In this document: positions 8,458 through 17,160 of the stretch, piece by piece | How the letters are laid out: each line of letters opens with the position of its first letter | Numbering within the stretch: position 1 is the first letter of the stretch | Source: Chryseobacterium sp. G0186 | Lineage (GTDB): Bacteria > Bacteroidota > Bacteroidia > Flavobacteriales > Weeksellaceae | DNA length: 64,000 bases | NCBI RefSeq assembly: GCF_003815675.1 | Contig: NZ_CP033918.1 | Location: 3,348,001-3,412,000 of the forward strand | Direction: 5' to 3' | Program-made: the position numbers and the translations under genes | The notes under the pieces: generated by a model | Seen by the model: only the letters and a program-made list of their open reading frames with translations | Databases searched by the model: none | What the model was told of the DNA's origin: nothing

Positions 8458-8509
8458 TTCTCCTTTCACTTTTTACTTTTTTCCCATTATCCCGGGAACA
8501 GGCTATATC

Positions 8510-8539
8510 AAAAAAGGTCGGGATTTTCTCCCAACCTTT
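8510..8539 (-). terminator. Intrinsic terminator of gdhA
   Basis: On the minus strand an 11-bp stem with one G-U pair (8539-8529 with 8523-8513) and a 5-base loop is followed by TTTTTT. It lies 12 bases past the gdhA stop. Confidence 0.88.
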
Positions 8540-8550
8540 ATCTTTTTATG

Positions 8551-9909
8551 TTACACAACTCCTTGAGCCAACATTGCTTCTGCTACCTTTACGAAGCCGG
8601 CAATATTTGCACCTTTTACATAGTTTACATAACCGTCCTCGTCTTTTCCGTAGTCTCTACAAGCTTTGTGGATACCGATCATGATTTCCTTTAATCTTGC
8701 ATCAACCTCTTCAGAAGTCCAGTTAAGACGGATAGAGTTTTGTGTCATTTCTAATCCTGATGTTGCAACACCTCCAGCATTGGAAGCCTTACCAGGAGAG
8801 AATAATACTTTATTATCCAAGAAATAGTTGATCGCGTCTAGTGTAGAAGGCATATTTGCAGCTTCAGTTACACAGATACATCCGTTTTCAACCAATCTTC
8901 TTGCGTCATCTAAATCTAATTCATTTTGAGTTGCAGAAGGGAATGCTACGTCACACTTCACTTCCCAAGGACGTTTTCCAGCGTGGAATTCAGCAGATGG
9001 ATATTTTTTAGCATAGTCCTCAGCTCTGTTGTTACCAGAAGCTCTAAGTTCTAATAAATAATCAATTTTTTCTCCGCTGATACCATCTTTATCATAGATG
9101 TATCCATCAGGACCTGAAAGTGTTACTACTTTAGCACCAAGTTCAGTTGCCTTTTTGATAACTCCCCAAGCTACGTTTCCGAAACCTGATACCGTTACAA
9201 TTTTACCTTGGAAATTCTGTCCGATAGTTTTAAGCATTTGCTCTGCGAAATATACTACACCGTATCCTGTAGCTTCAGGACGGATTAATGAACCTCCGTA
9301 AGCAAGACCTTTTCCTGTAAGAACTCCTGTAAACTCGTTTCTGATTTTCTTATATTGTCCGAATAGGTATCCGATTTCTCTTGCTCCTACACCAATATCT
9401 CCTGCAGGTACGTCTGTTTCAGGGCCGATGTGCTTGCATAATTCTGTCATGAAAGCCTGGCAGAAACGCATTACTTCCATATCAGATTTTCCTTGTGGAT
9501 CAAAATCTGAACCTCCTTTACCACCACCCATTGGAAGAGTAGTTAAAGAGTTTTTAAACACTTGTTCAAAAGCCAAGAACTTAAGAACGGATAAGTTTAC
9601 AGTAGGGTGGAAACGGATTCCTCCTTTGTATGGTCCAATAGCAGAGTTCATTTGAATTCTGAAACCTCTGTTAACCTGAATCTCTCCTTTGTCATCAACC
9701 CATGGAACTCTGAAAATAATAATTCTTTCAGCTTCAGCCATTCTTTCAAGCAGCTTCATTCCTGTGTATTCTTTTTTAGTAGCAATGAACGGAATTACAG
9801 TTACGGCAACTTCTTTTACAGCCTGTAAGAACTCCGGTTCGTTAGGATTTTTTGCTTCAATTTTTGCAATAAACTCTTGGATTTTCTGGTCAATATTATA
9901 TTGTTCCAT
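8551..9909 (-). CDS. gdhA: NADP(H)-type glutamate dehydrogenase
   Basis: 452 residues, the standard size of hexameric bacterial glutamate dehydrogenases. It interconverts 2-oxoglutarate plus ammonium and L-glutamate in the cytoplasm, joining carbon and nitrogen metabolism. Visible landmarks are the catalytic-domain motif PMGGGKGGSDFDPQGKS with the active-site Lys, the following DVPAGDIGVGAREIGYL segment, and the Rossmann motif VSGFGNVAWG. The family-I sequence pattern suggests NADP(H) specificity. The start at 9909 gives the usual N-terminus. It is a single gene with a well-formed promoter and terminator. Confidence 0.96.
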   Translation of the reverse strand: MEQYNIDQKIQEFIAKIEAKNPNEPEFLQAVKEVAVTVIPFIATKKEYTGMKLLERMAEAERIIIFRVPWVDDKGEIQVNRGFRIQMNSAIGPYKGGIRFHPTVNLSVLKFLAFEQVFKNSLTTLPMGGGKGGSDFDPQGKSDMEVMRFCQAFMTELCKHIGPETDVPAGDIGVGAREIGYLFGQYKKIRNEFTGVLTGKGLAYGGSLIRPEATGYGVVYFAEQMLKTIGQNFQGKIVTVSGFGNVAWGVIKKATELGAKVVTLSGPDGYIYDKDGISGEKIDYLLELRASGNNRAEDYAKKYPSAEFHAGKRPWEVKCDVAFPSATQNELDLDDARRLVENGCICVTEAANMPSTLDAINYFLDNKVLFSPGKASNAGGVATSGLEMTQNSIRLNWTSEEVDARLKEIMIGIHKACRDYGKDEDGYVNYVKGANIAGFVKVAEAMLAQGVV

Positions 9910-9935
9910 ATATTAAGGTTGAATATTATTGTCAA

Positions 9936-9965
9936 CAAATTTAATTTTTTTTTCAAGATTCACAA
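9936..9965 (-). promoter_or_regulatory. Promoter of gdhA
   Basis: On the minus strand TTG (9965-9963) and TAAATTTG (9943-9936) are separated by 19 bases, an exact match to the Bacteroidota -33/-7 promoter. The predicted start of transcription is about 20 bases before the ATG. Confidence 0.72.
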
Positions 9966-10099
9966 CACTCTATTTCAACATTGTTAAAAATTAAATAATA
10001 ATGTTTCAGAATATTATTAAATTGATAATTTATTATCAAATTTTATTAAAAATGAAATGTTATGTATGAAATAATGCAATATTAAGAAATCGTTAATTC

Positions 10100-11209
10100 T
10101 TAAATTGCAATAAATTGTCTCCCGGAAAATGATTTTACTTTCCCTAAAAGTTCCAATTCTAAAATTATTGGTAAAATTTTGTGTGAAGAAGTGTCCATTT
10201 TCTGGGCTAAATCATCCAAAGTTATCTGTGGATTCTCTTGAATGGACTGATAAACAATTCTTTGATTTTCAGTGAATTGTATTAAAGTCTCACTATAGGG
10301 AAAGAGCTCTTCAATTTTTTCCTGTGGATTGTTCAATCCAAGGATATTAATCAGGTCTTTCACTGTCGAAATAGCCGTTGCTTTGTTATGGAAAATCAAT
10401 TGATTACACCCTTGGCTGTAGACATCTGTAATTTTTCCGGGAAGGGCAAAAACATCTCTGTTGTAATCATTGGCAAAGGCGGCAGTACTTACAGATCCGC
10501 CCCCAAAGCCAGTCTCTATAACGATGGTAGAAGGAGAAATTCCTGCTACAATCCTGTTTCTTTGAATAAAATTTTCCCGGTCAGGTTTTCTGGAGGAATT
10601 AAACTCAGTCAATAGAGAACCTCCGTCCTGGAGTATTTTTTCAGAAAGTTTTCTGTTTTTAGAGGGATATAAAAACTGAAATCCATGGGCAAGAACTGCT
10701 ATAGTTGGCTTTTGATTGCGGATAGATTGCTCATGGACTTCTTTATCTACTCCTAATGCCAACCCACTTACAGAGACAAATTTTGAAGACTGTGTGGCCT
10801 CAAAGAAATCTTCAATAAATTTTTGACCATAGCTTGTCATATTCCGGGTACCCACAATACTTAATTTTTGAAGAGAATCATTAATGTTTCCTTTTTGGTA
10901 GAGGATAGAGGGAGCATCAATGCATTCATTCAGAAGAGTGGGAATTTCTCCGAGATGTCTTAATCTAACCTGAATATTATTCTTTTCGCAAAACTTGAAT
11001 TCTTTTTCTGCAAATTTCAGATGCTCATCATTTCCAATGTCAGAAACGGTTTTTTGCCCCATTCCATCCAATTTTTTATATTCTTTTTTCCCTCTTTTCC
11101 ATGCTTCCTGAGCACTTCCAAAAGTTCGGACAAGTTTATGGAAGTTGATATCGCCAATCTGGCTGCATTCGCGTAGGGCGACTGCATAAAAGTGTTCTTC
11201 GGAGATCAT
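10100..11209 (-). CDS. dprA: DNA-processing protein DprA
   Basis: 369 residues. DprA binds incoming single-stranded DNA and loads RecA during natural transformation. The central Rossmann-like domain is evident (about residues 100-290): SIVGTRNMTSYG, then SVSGLALGVDKEVHE, LTEFNSSRKPDRENF, QRNRIVAG and an ETGFGGGS segment. The N-terminal 75 residues look like the helical SAM/HhH-type extension (the GMGQKTV motif), and the C-terminal 60 like the winged-helix DML1 domain. It follows the rhomboid gene by 33 bases on the same strand and is probably co-transcribed. The window contains no other competence gene. Confidence 0.93.
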   Translation of the reverse strand: MISEEHFYAVALRECSQIGDINFHKLVRTFGSAQEAWKRGKKEYKKLDGMGQKTVSDIGNDEHLKFAEKEFKFCEKNNIQVRLRHLGEIPTLLNECIDAPSILYQKGNINDSLQKLSIVGTRNMTSYGQKFIEDFFEATQSSKFVSVSGLALGVDKEVHEQSIRNQKPTIAVLAHGFQFLYPSKNRKLSEKILQDGGSLLTEFNSSRKPDRENFIQRNRIVAGISPSTIVIETGFGGGSVSTAAFANDYNRDVFALPGKITDVYSQGCNQLIFHNKATAISTVKDLINILGLNNPQEKIEELFPYSETLIQFTENQRIVYQSIQENPQITLDDLAQKMDTSSHKILPIILELELLGKVKSFSGRQFIAI

Positions 11210-11242
11210 GTGTGTTTTTTATCAAATGTAGTGAATTAAGTT

Positions 11243-12010
11243 TTATTTTCTTCTTAATTCATCCAGATGATCCCAAATATCGTCGCGCTTTTTATAAGGA
11301 AGTTCTAAGAAATCATCAGGGTGATTTTCCTTATATTCCTGCCATAGCTTATCGTCTTTTTCGCTGTAGTAATTGGGAAATTCCCAAATATATTTTTTCT
11401 TTTTCTCACCCACATTTTTAAAAATAAAGGCGATAATACTTCCCACTACTGCTCCGGAAAGGTGAGCCTGCCATGAGATTTTGCTTGGTTCCTGCATATT
11501 ATAGAAAAGTTCCTCCGGAAGCATACCCCAGATCAAACTGCCGTAATATAATACGACAAGCATTGAAATGGTTAACAGTTTCATATTCCATTTGAATACA
11601 CCACTGAAAAAGAGGAAGAAGGCAAGTACATAGACTACACCACTGGCTCCAATGGTACAGGTATACATATACTCACCGGTCATGATGTCGATAGGAGGAA
11701 GAAGCCATACCAAAAAACCAGTAGCAAGCCATCCGGTTATGAACACCTTATTGGCAACTAACGGATAGAATTGATAAAGCAGAAACATGAGAGCAGCGAT
11801 TGGAATAGAGTTTCCAATAATATGATCCATATTTCCATGCAAAAGAGGAGATGTGACTATCCCAAGCAAACCTTCCGGTACAAGAGGAATAATGGCTCCA
11901 AAGCAACTTCCAAAAAAGCCATGGGTCTGTAAAAAATATCCGAACCACATTGCAGAAAGCATCAGCAAGGGGTATATAATCGCTTTTTTGGAAATTACAT
12001 TTTTAAACAT
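11243..12010 (-). CDS. Rhomboid-family intramembrane serine protease
   Basis: 255 residues with six or so membrane helices. The rhomboid catalytic dyad is present: Ser123 in the G-A-S-G motif (TIGASGVVY) and His183 in the later helix (WQAHLSGAVVG). The upstream HGNMDHIIGN segment (residues 58-67) supplies the conserved His and Asn of the oxyanion site. It should cleave membrane-spanning segments of unknown substrates. The C-terminal 55 residues are charged and cytoplasmic. It precedes dprA by 33 bases. Confidence 0.92.
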   Translation of the reverse strand: MFKNVISKKAIIYPLLMLSAMWFGYFLQTHGFFGSCFGAIIPLVPEGLLGIVTSPLLHGNMDHIIGNSIPIAALMFLLYQFYPLVANKVFITGWLATGFLVWLLPPIDIMTGEYMYTCTIGASGVVYVLAFFLFFSGVFKWNMKLLTISMLVVLYYGSLIWGMLPEELFYNMQEPSKISWQAHLSGAVVGSIIAFIFKNVGEKKKKYIWEFPNYYSEKDDKLWQEYKENHPDDFLELPYKKRDDIWDHLDELRRK

Positions 12011-12231
12011 GAGGGTTGTACGTCAAATCAAAAGCCAAGGATAAATTTCGGAAAATTTGTCGATGAATAAGTTTTTACTCTTCTTATTTTAAGACAAAAG
12101 GTATCAATTTTAACTTTTAAGCTTATTATTTGGCATTGATTTTACTGAAGTATCTTGTTGTTAGGGGATTAAAGTTTAATGAAATCAAATACTTTAAAGC
12201 TGAAAATGACCTTTAAAAAAAATTATATTAA

Positions 12232-12239
12232 TATTTTTG
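12232..12239 (+). promoter_or_regulatory. Putative -7 element of the first DUF3078 gene
   Basis: TATTTTTG matches TAnnTTTG, 21 bases before the ATG at 12260. No TTG was found at the usual distance upstream. Confidence 0.4.
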
Positions 12240-12259
12240 CATTGAAATTATTTAGAGTA

Positions 12260-13186
12260 ATGAAGAAGTTTTTATTGATTCTTTCCTTTTTTACGGGGAT
12301 TTATGCAAGTGCACAAGAAGAATTGAAAAAAGATTCTGTGGTGGTAGACACCATAAAATCATGGTCAGTTTTAGGAAAAAATACATTGATGATTAATCAG
12401 GCAGCCTTTTCAAATTGGGTAGGAGGGGGAGCCAACAACGTAGGATGGCTTGCCGGTATCAATTACAATATTACCTATGAAAAAGATAATGATCTCTGGG
12501 AAAATATTATTATCCTTGGATATGGGCAAAATGATACTAAAGGACTTGGAATAAGAAAAACCCAGGATGTTATAAATGTTTCTACCAATTATGGGCGTAA
12601 GTTTTCCAAAAGCTGGTATTTTTCTCTGGGAACAGGATTGCAGTCTCAGTTTGCGGCAGGATATGAAGATGGAAATAATCCGGAAGCAAAAAAAATATCA
12701 AACTTTATGGCGCCAGGTTACCTAAACGTCGGGATGGGTATCACTTATAGACCAAATGATGATCTGACGGTGACTCTCCGTCCTACCAACGCCAGATGGA
12801 CTTTTGTAATGGATAAGGGGCTTCAGTTTGCCGGAAGTTATGGTTTAAAAAATGATGGAGATTCATCTTTACTACAGTTCGGTTTCCTGGGGACAGCAAC
12901 GTATAAATTGAAAATTATGGAGGATATTTATCTTACGAATACCGCATCTGTCTTTTCAAACTATTTGGATCGTCCGGATCGGTTGGCTCTTGCTTATGGT
13001 GCTATTCTGAACCTGAAGGTGAATAAGTATATTTCTTCTAATATTGCAGTAGATCTTTTGTATGATCATAATCAGATTGAAAAAACACAGTTAAAGCAAA
13101 CGTTGGGAATTGGTTTTGCCTATACTCTGGATAATGGAGTGAAGCGCTCTGACCGTAAAGACAGCCAATGGTGGATTAAAAAATAG
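12260..13186 (+). CDS. DUF3078 family outer-membrane-type protein, copy 1
   Basis: 308 residues from the ATG at 12260. This start is chosen because it gives a clean signal peptide (MKKFLLILSFFTGIYASA), while the ATG 27 codons upstream does not and would cross the promoter. The mature protein shows alternating-residue beta strands and a WxLxGxNxLxxNQAAFSNWVGGG opening typical of DUF3078 proteins, which are predicted beta-barrel-like outer-membrane proteins of Bacteroidota with no known substrate. It is a tandem duplicate of the next gene: most of the mature sequence aligns without gaps. It has its own terminator, so the two copies are separately transcribed. Confidence 0.85.
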   Translation: MKKFLLILSFFTGIYASAQEELKKDSVVVDTIKSWSVLGKNTLMINQAAFSNWVGGGANNVGWLAGINYNITYEKDNDLWENIIILGYGQNDTKGLGIRKTQDVINVSTNYGRKFSKSWYFSLGTGLQSQFAAGYEDGNNPEAKKISNFMAPGYLNVGMGITYRPNDDLTVTLRPTNARWTFVMDKGLQFAGSYGLKNDGDSSLLQFGFLGTATYKLKIMEDIYLTNTASVFSNYLDRPDRLALAYGAILNLKVNKYISSNIAVDLLYDHNQIEKTQLKQTLGIGFAYTLDNGVKRSDRKDSQWWIKK

Positions 13187-13207
13187 AATAGAGACAATAT
13201 TAATAAG

Positions 13208-13240
13208 AAAAGCACTTCGGTAATGAGGTGCTTTTTTGTT
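13208..13240 (+). terminator. Intrinsic terminator after DUF3078 copy 1
   Basis: A 10-bp stem with one G-U pair (13208-13217 and 13226-13235), with an 8-base loop, is followed by a T-rich tract. It shares its AAAGCACTT core with the terminator of the second copy. Confidence 0.85.
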
Positions 13241-13390
13241 TTTTAAATAAGAAAGTTTTAAGTTGACTTAAGTTTGATGGGTAAGTATTCTCTTTTTAAA
13301 GGCTTAGGTTCCATTATGTTATGAATATTGTTTTTTCTGTAATAAAATTCAATTTAAAGTGAATTTTACTTAGGCCTAGATTATTATTTA

Positions 13391-13398
13391 TACATTTG
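13391..13398 (+). promoter_or_regulatory. Putative -7 element of the second DUF3078 gene
   Basis: TACATTTG matches TAnnTTTG, 17 bases before the ATG at 13415. No TTG sits at the expected -33 distance. Confidence 0.45.
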
Positions 13399-13414
13399 TA
13401 GTAAATCGTTAATT

Positions 13415-14338
13415 ATGAAAAAAGTTTTATTGATCGCTTCCATCTCTTTTGGAGCTTTTGCAATGGCTCAAGAGACCAAAACTGATGCTCCTGCAACAGA
13501 TACTGTTAAAGCTTGGTCTATTCAGGGACAAAATACATTAATGCTTAACCAGGCTGCCTTTTCGAATTGGGTAGGAGGTGGAGCCAACAACGTTGGGTGG
13601 CTTGCCGGTGTCAATTATAATCTAACTTATGAAAAAGGAAAAGATCTATGGGAAAACATTATTATCCTGGGCTACGGGCAGAATAATACCCAAGGTACCG
13701 GAGTAAGAAAAACTCAGGATGTGATTAACCTTTCTACAAACTACGGTAGAGAGTTTGCTAAAAATTGGTATATCTCTGCAGGGGCGGGGCTTCAGACTCA
13801 GTTTGCTCCTGGTTATGAAGATGGAAACAATCCTGATGCGAAGAAAATCTCAAACTTTATGGCTCCCGGATACTTAAACCTGGGTGCTGGGGTTACTTAT
13901 CGTCCTAATGATAATTTTACAGTGACTTTACGTCCTGCCAATGCAAGATGGACTTTTGTCTTGGATAAAGATCTTCAAAAGGCAGGAACTTATGGATTGA
14001 AAAATGATGGTGATTCTTCTCTTTTCCAGTTCGGTTTTCTGGGAACAGCAATGTATAGGCTGAAGATTATGGAGAATATCAGTTTACTGAATACAGCGTC
14101 TGTCTTCTCAAACTACCTGGATCATCCTGATAGATTAGTTCTTGGATACAGTGGAGTTCTAAGCATGAAGATCAATAAATATATTTCTACCAATGTTACC
14201 CTGGATCTGTTGTATGACCACAACCAGATATGGAAAACACAGCTGAAACAGACATTGGGAGTTGGGCTGGCTTATAATTTCGATAACGGGAAAAAGCGTT
14301 CAGAAAATAAGGATAACCAAAGCTGGTTAAAGAAATAA
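13415..14338 (+). CDS. DUF3078 family outer-membrane-type protein, copy 2
   Basis: 307 residues with a signal peptide (MKKVLLIASISFGAFAMA). The mature part is closely similar to copy 1 along its whole length, including NQAAFSNWVGGGANNVGWLAG, GYEDGNNP, KKISNFMAPGYLN and NARWTFV, and ends in the same basic/aromatic tail (W-x-KK). Differences cluster in short stretches that may be loops (for example after the signal peptide and near residues 145-150). It is predicted to be exported to the outer membrane; the function of the family is unknown. The pair probably arose by recent tandem duplication including the 3' hairpin. Confidence 0.86.
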   Translation: MKKVLLIASISFGAFAMAQETKTDAPATDTVKAWSIQGQNTLMLNQAAFSNWVGGGANNVGWLAGVNYNLTYEKGKDLWENIIILGYGQNNTQGTGVRKTQDVINLSTNYGREFAKNWYISAGAGLQTQFAPGYEDGNNPDAKKISNFMAPGYLNLGAGVTYRPNDNFTVTLRPANARWTFVLDKDLQKAGTYGLKNDGDSSLFQFGFLGTAMYRLKIMENISLLNTASVFSNYLDHPDRLVLGYSGVLSMKINKYISTNVTLDLLYDHNQIWKTQLKQTLGVGLAYNFDNGKKRSENKDNQSWLKK

Positions 14339-14357
14339 TTTCAGTATTATAAAAATA

Positions 14358-14384
14358 AAAAGCACTTCAAAATGAAGTGCTTTT
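14358..14384. terminator. Bidirectional terminator between DUF3078 copy 2 and sufD
   Basis: A perfect 12-bp stem (AAAAGCACTTCA and TGAAGTGCTTTT) with a 3-base loop, flanked by A on one side and T on the other, lies between convergent gene ends. Confidence 0.88.
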
Positions 14385-14405
14385 GTGTATCAATATATAT
14401 AAAGA

Positions 14406-15740
14406 TTAAAATTCTATATCTACTTCTAGTTTCTCAGCCAGAAGCTTTGAAATTTTTTCTTTTAGAGGCTCAATGTCGATATTTTGCATTGCGTCATTAG
14501 CAAAAGCATATAAAAGTAATGCCTGAGCTTCTTTTTTAGAGATTCCTCTTGCTCTAAGATAGAATAAAGCATCCTCATTCAATTGGCCTACAGTACATCC
14601 GTGAGAACATTTTACATCGTCTGCAAAGATTTCCAATTGAGGTTTTGTATCAATGCTTGCCCCTTCGCTTAGCAAGACGTTGTTATTCTGCTGATAAGCA
14701 TTGGTTTTCTGAGCAATTTTATCAACAAACACCTTTCCGTTGAAAACACCGTGAGCATTTCCATCAAAAATACCTTTGTAGTTCTGGTAGCTTTCACAGT
14801 TCGGGAAGTTGTGGTGAACGGCTGTATGGTGGTCAACCAACTGATCTTTTCCGATAATGGTAATACCATTCATGAATGAATTAATATTTGATCCGTTTTG
14901 GATAAAATCAAGGTTGTTTCTTACCAGCTTACCTCCGAAAGAGAACGTATTTACAGTCGTTAAACTGTCTTTCTCCTGTCTTGCAAAGGTATTGTCAATA
15001 AGATATGAAGTATTGTTATCGTTCTGAAGTTTATGCCAATCTGCTTTTGCATTAGGATAAGTGAAGATCTCTGTCACAGAGTTTGTCAATACATAAGTAC
15101 TGTCAAAGTTATGGTGACTTTCAATGACCTCTACTTTTGCCCCTTCTTCTACGATCAATAGATTTCTTGTGTTGTAGAATACGTTTTCCTCCTGGTTCTG
15201 AGAAATGTAGAAAACATGGATTGGCTTTTCAATAACTACATTTTTAGGTACCTTCAGAAAGAAACCATATTTGCAGTAGGCAAGGTTTAAGTTCGTGAAA
15301 GCTTGCTCTTTGGAAGCAATTGTATTGAAGTATTTTTCAAACACTTCTTTATGCTTCTCATCATTCAGTGCATAATTGAATGAAAGGAATTCTACATTTT
15401 CAATAGAAACCTTTGAAAGCTCTTTGTGAAGTTTACCGTTTACAAAAACAATCCAATCAAAATTTTCTTCTCCTAAGTGCAGTTGGTCGAACTGCTCCTT
15501 GGTGATATTATGGTGCTCATTCGGAAAGAAATTATAGTTTTTCTCCGTGATCTCCTTTAGATTGGTATATTTATATTCTTCGTCTTTCTTTGTAGGAAAA
15601 CCCATGTTTTCAAACTTTTGAAGAGCAGCTTTTCTATCATCATCCAGAAATCTGTGACGAAGACTCTCCAAAAACTCATGATGGTTTTCTATAATTTGTT
15701 CTTTTAATGCCATTACTGGTATATCTGTGGTTTGCACCAT
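14406..15740 (-). CDS. sufD: Fe-S cluster assembly protein SufD
   Basis: 444 residues as drawn; a start at 15713 (MALKEQ, 435 residues) is equally possible. The upstream ATG has the A-rich leader common in this genome. SufD pairs with SufB in the SufBC2D scaffold on which Fe-S clusters are built in the cytoplasm. It is recognised by the right-handed beta-helix core with HHNFDSTYVLTN, FNGKVFVDKIAQKTNAYQQN and the C-terminal signature KCSHGCTVGQLNEDALFYLRARG. The last gene of the suf operon, it is separated from sufC by a 145-base spacer holding a degenerate palindromic repeat. Confidence 0.95.
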   Translation of the reverse strand: MVQTTDIPVMALKEQIIENHHEFLESLRHRFLDDDRKAALQKFENMGFPTKKDEEYKYTNLKEITEKNYNFFPNEHHNITKEQFDQLHLGEENFDWIVFVNGKLHKELSKVSIENVEFLSFNYALNDEKHKEVFEKYFNTIASKEQAFTNLNLAYCKYGFFLKVPKNVVIEKPIHVFYISQNQEENVFYNTRNLLIVEEGAKVEVIESHHNFDSTYVLTNSVTEIFTYPNAKADWHKLQNDNNTSYLIDNTFARQEKDSLTTVNTFSFGGKLVRNNLDFIQNGSNINSFMNGITIIGKDQLVDHHTAVHHNFPNCESYQNYKGIFDGNAHGVFNGKVFVDKIAQKTNAYQQNNNVLLSEGASIDTKPQLEIFADDVKCSHGCTVGQLNEDALFYLRARGISKKEAQALLLYAFANDAMQNIDIEPLKEKISKLLAEKLEVDIEF

Positions 15741-15769
15741 TTTTTTCTTTTTATTTGAACTAAAATATT

Positions 15770-15846
15770 GTCATTCCAAGGAATAAGGAATCCAAATTTT
15801 TAATAATTAGAGATTCTTCATTTTGTGAGGCTTCACTTAGAGTGAC
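15770..15846. repeat. Degenerate intergenic palindromic element in the sufC-sufD spacer
   Basis: The ends read GTCATTCC (15770-15777) and, inverted, AGAGTGAC (15839-15846), enclosing GGAATAAGGAATCC and AGATTCTTCATT arms. This form recalls the abundant GTCATTC...GAATGAC intergenic repeats of flavobacterial genomes. Only one copy lies in this window, so the assignment rests on recalled form. Confidence 0.5.
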
Positions 15847-15885
15847 CACGAAAAAAAATTGATCTCTGAAATAATCTTTCTCTTC

Positions 15886-16629
15886 TTAGTTAAGAAGCCA
15901 GTCGTACCCTTTTTCTTCAAGTTCTAATGCTAAAGATTTATCACCTGTTTTGATGATTTTTCCATTAGCTAAAACGTGAACGAAGTCAGGTTGAATATAG
16001 TTAAGCAATCTTTGATAGTGTGTAATCAAAAGAACTGCATTTCCTTCATTTTTAAAGTGGTTTACTCCATCTGCAACGATTCTTAAGGCATCAATATCTA
16101 ATCCTGAATCTGTTTCATCAAGAATGGCCAATTTAGGATTAAGCATCATCATCTGGAAGATCTCGTTTCTTTTCTTTTCACCTCCGGAGAATCCCTCATT
16201 CAATGATCTTGAAAGGAAATCTTTTTTAATTCCCAGTTTTTCAGATTTTTCACGGATTAATGCAAGCATTTCTTTTGCCGGCATTTCTTCCAATCCATTT
16301 GCCTTTCTTGTTTCGTTTAAAGCAGCTTTGATAAAGTTCGTTACAGAAACTCCCGGAATTTCCACTGGATATTGGAAAGAAAGGAAGATTCCTTTGTGTG
16401 CTCTGTCTTCAGGAGCATCTTCGCTGATGTCGTTTCCTTCGAAAAGGATTTCTCCACCAGTCACTTCATAATCCTCTTTTCCTGCAATTACAGAAGAAAG
16501 AGTGGACTTACCAGCTCCGTTAGGGCCCATGATAGCGTGAACTTCACCAGGCTTTATTTCAAGATTAATCCCTTTTAATATTTCTGCGCCATCTTCAATT
16601 TTGGCGTGAAGGTTTTTAATTTCTAACAT
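15886..16629 (-). CDS. sufC: Fe-S assembly ATPase SufC
   Basis: 247 residues, the usual size. It is the ABC-type ATPase that drives SufBC2D, without membrane segments. The motifs are Walker [10 protein letters not shown] (residues 35-43), the SufC-specific signature [11 protein letters not shown], Walker [13 protein letters not shown] and the switch His in [10 protein letters not shown]. It lies 18 bases downstream of the GNAT gene and belongs to the sufA-sufB-GNAT-sufC-sufD transcript. Confidence 0.97.
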   Translation of the reverse strand: MLEIKNLHAKIEDGAEILKGINLEIKPGEVHAIMGPNGAGKSTLSSVIAGKEDYEVTGGEILFEGNDISEDAPEDRAHKGIFLSFQYPVEIPGVSVTNFIKAALNETRKANGLEEMPAKEMLALIREKSEKLGIKKDFLSRSLNEGFSGGEKKRNEIFQMMMLNPKLAILDETDSGLDIDALRIVADGVNHFKNEGNAVLLITHYQRLLNYIQPDFVHVLANGKIIKTGDKSLALELEEKGYDWLLN

Positions 16630-16647
16630 TTTATTTGCTTAAACAAA

Positions 16648-17154
16648 TTATTTTTGAATTCTATATACTAAACTTTCAGGCTGATCTGGGACATCATTAA
16701 GCATCCCGACTTGGATCATACCTGCCTTTTCCAAAACTTTTACAGAAGCTATATTACTGGGACGGACAATAGCGAATATTTCTTCTTTATTATCTTCATT
16801 AAACCCAAAATCTATAACTTTCTTTGTGAATTCTGTGGCGTATCCTTTCCCCCATGCCTGGGAAGCAAAACGGTAGCCTAAATTCAATTTTTCTTCTTCT
16901 CCGTAGAGTTTATAGCTCAGCCCTCCAAAACCTATTATATTTTCCGGGTGTTCTTTTTCAACAATCACCCAGCTTCCAAAATTATGATTTTCCCAATGAT
17001 CTAGCATTCTGGCAAAGGTGCTTTCTGCTTTTTCAAAACTCATCGGTCCGCTTGGATTATGAATATTGGTTTGGGGGTCATGATTAATTTCAAAGAACTT
17101 TTCAAAATCCTCTTTTATAGGTCTTCTTAAAATTAATCTTTCTGTAGCTATCAT
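16648..17154 (-). CDS. GNAT acetyltransferase inserted in the suf operon (RimJ/RimL type)
   Basis: 168 residues, a full single GNAT domain: an opening ATERLILRRPIKEDFE strand, a central IGFGGLSYKL core, LGYRFASQAWGKGYATE for acetyl-CoA binding, and the late VRPSNIASVKVLEKAGM motif usual in RimJ/RimL-like enzymes. It should transfer an acetyl group from acetyl-CoA to an amine, perhaps a protein N-terminus. It sits six bases after sufB and 18 before sufC with no visible terminator, so it is co-transcribed with Fe-S assembly genes. A link to Suf is only implied by position; hitchhiking is equally possible. Confidence 0.85.
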   Translation of the reverse strand: MIATERLILRRPIKEDFEKFFEINHDPQTNIHNPSGPMSFEKAESTFARMLDHWENHNFGSWVIVEKEHPENIIGFGGLSYKLYGEEEKLNLGYRFASQAWGKGYATEFTKKVIDFGFNEDNKEEIFAIVRPSNIASVKVLEKAGMIQVGMLNDVPDQPESLVYRIQK

Positions 17155-17160
17155 ATCTTT

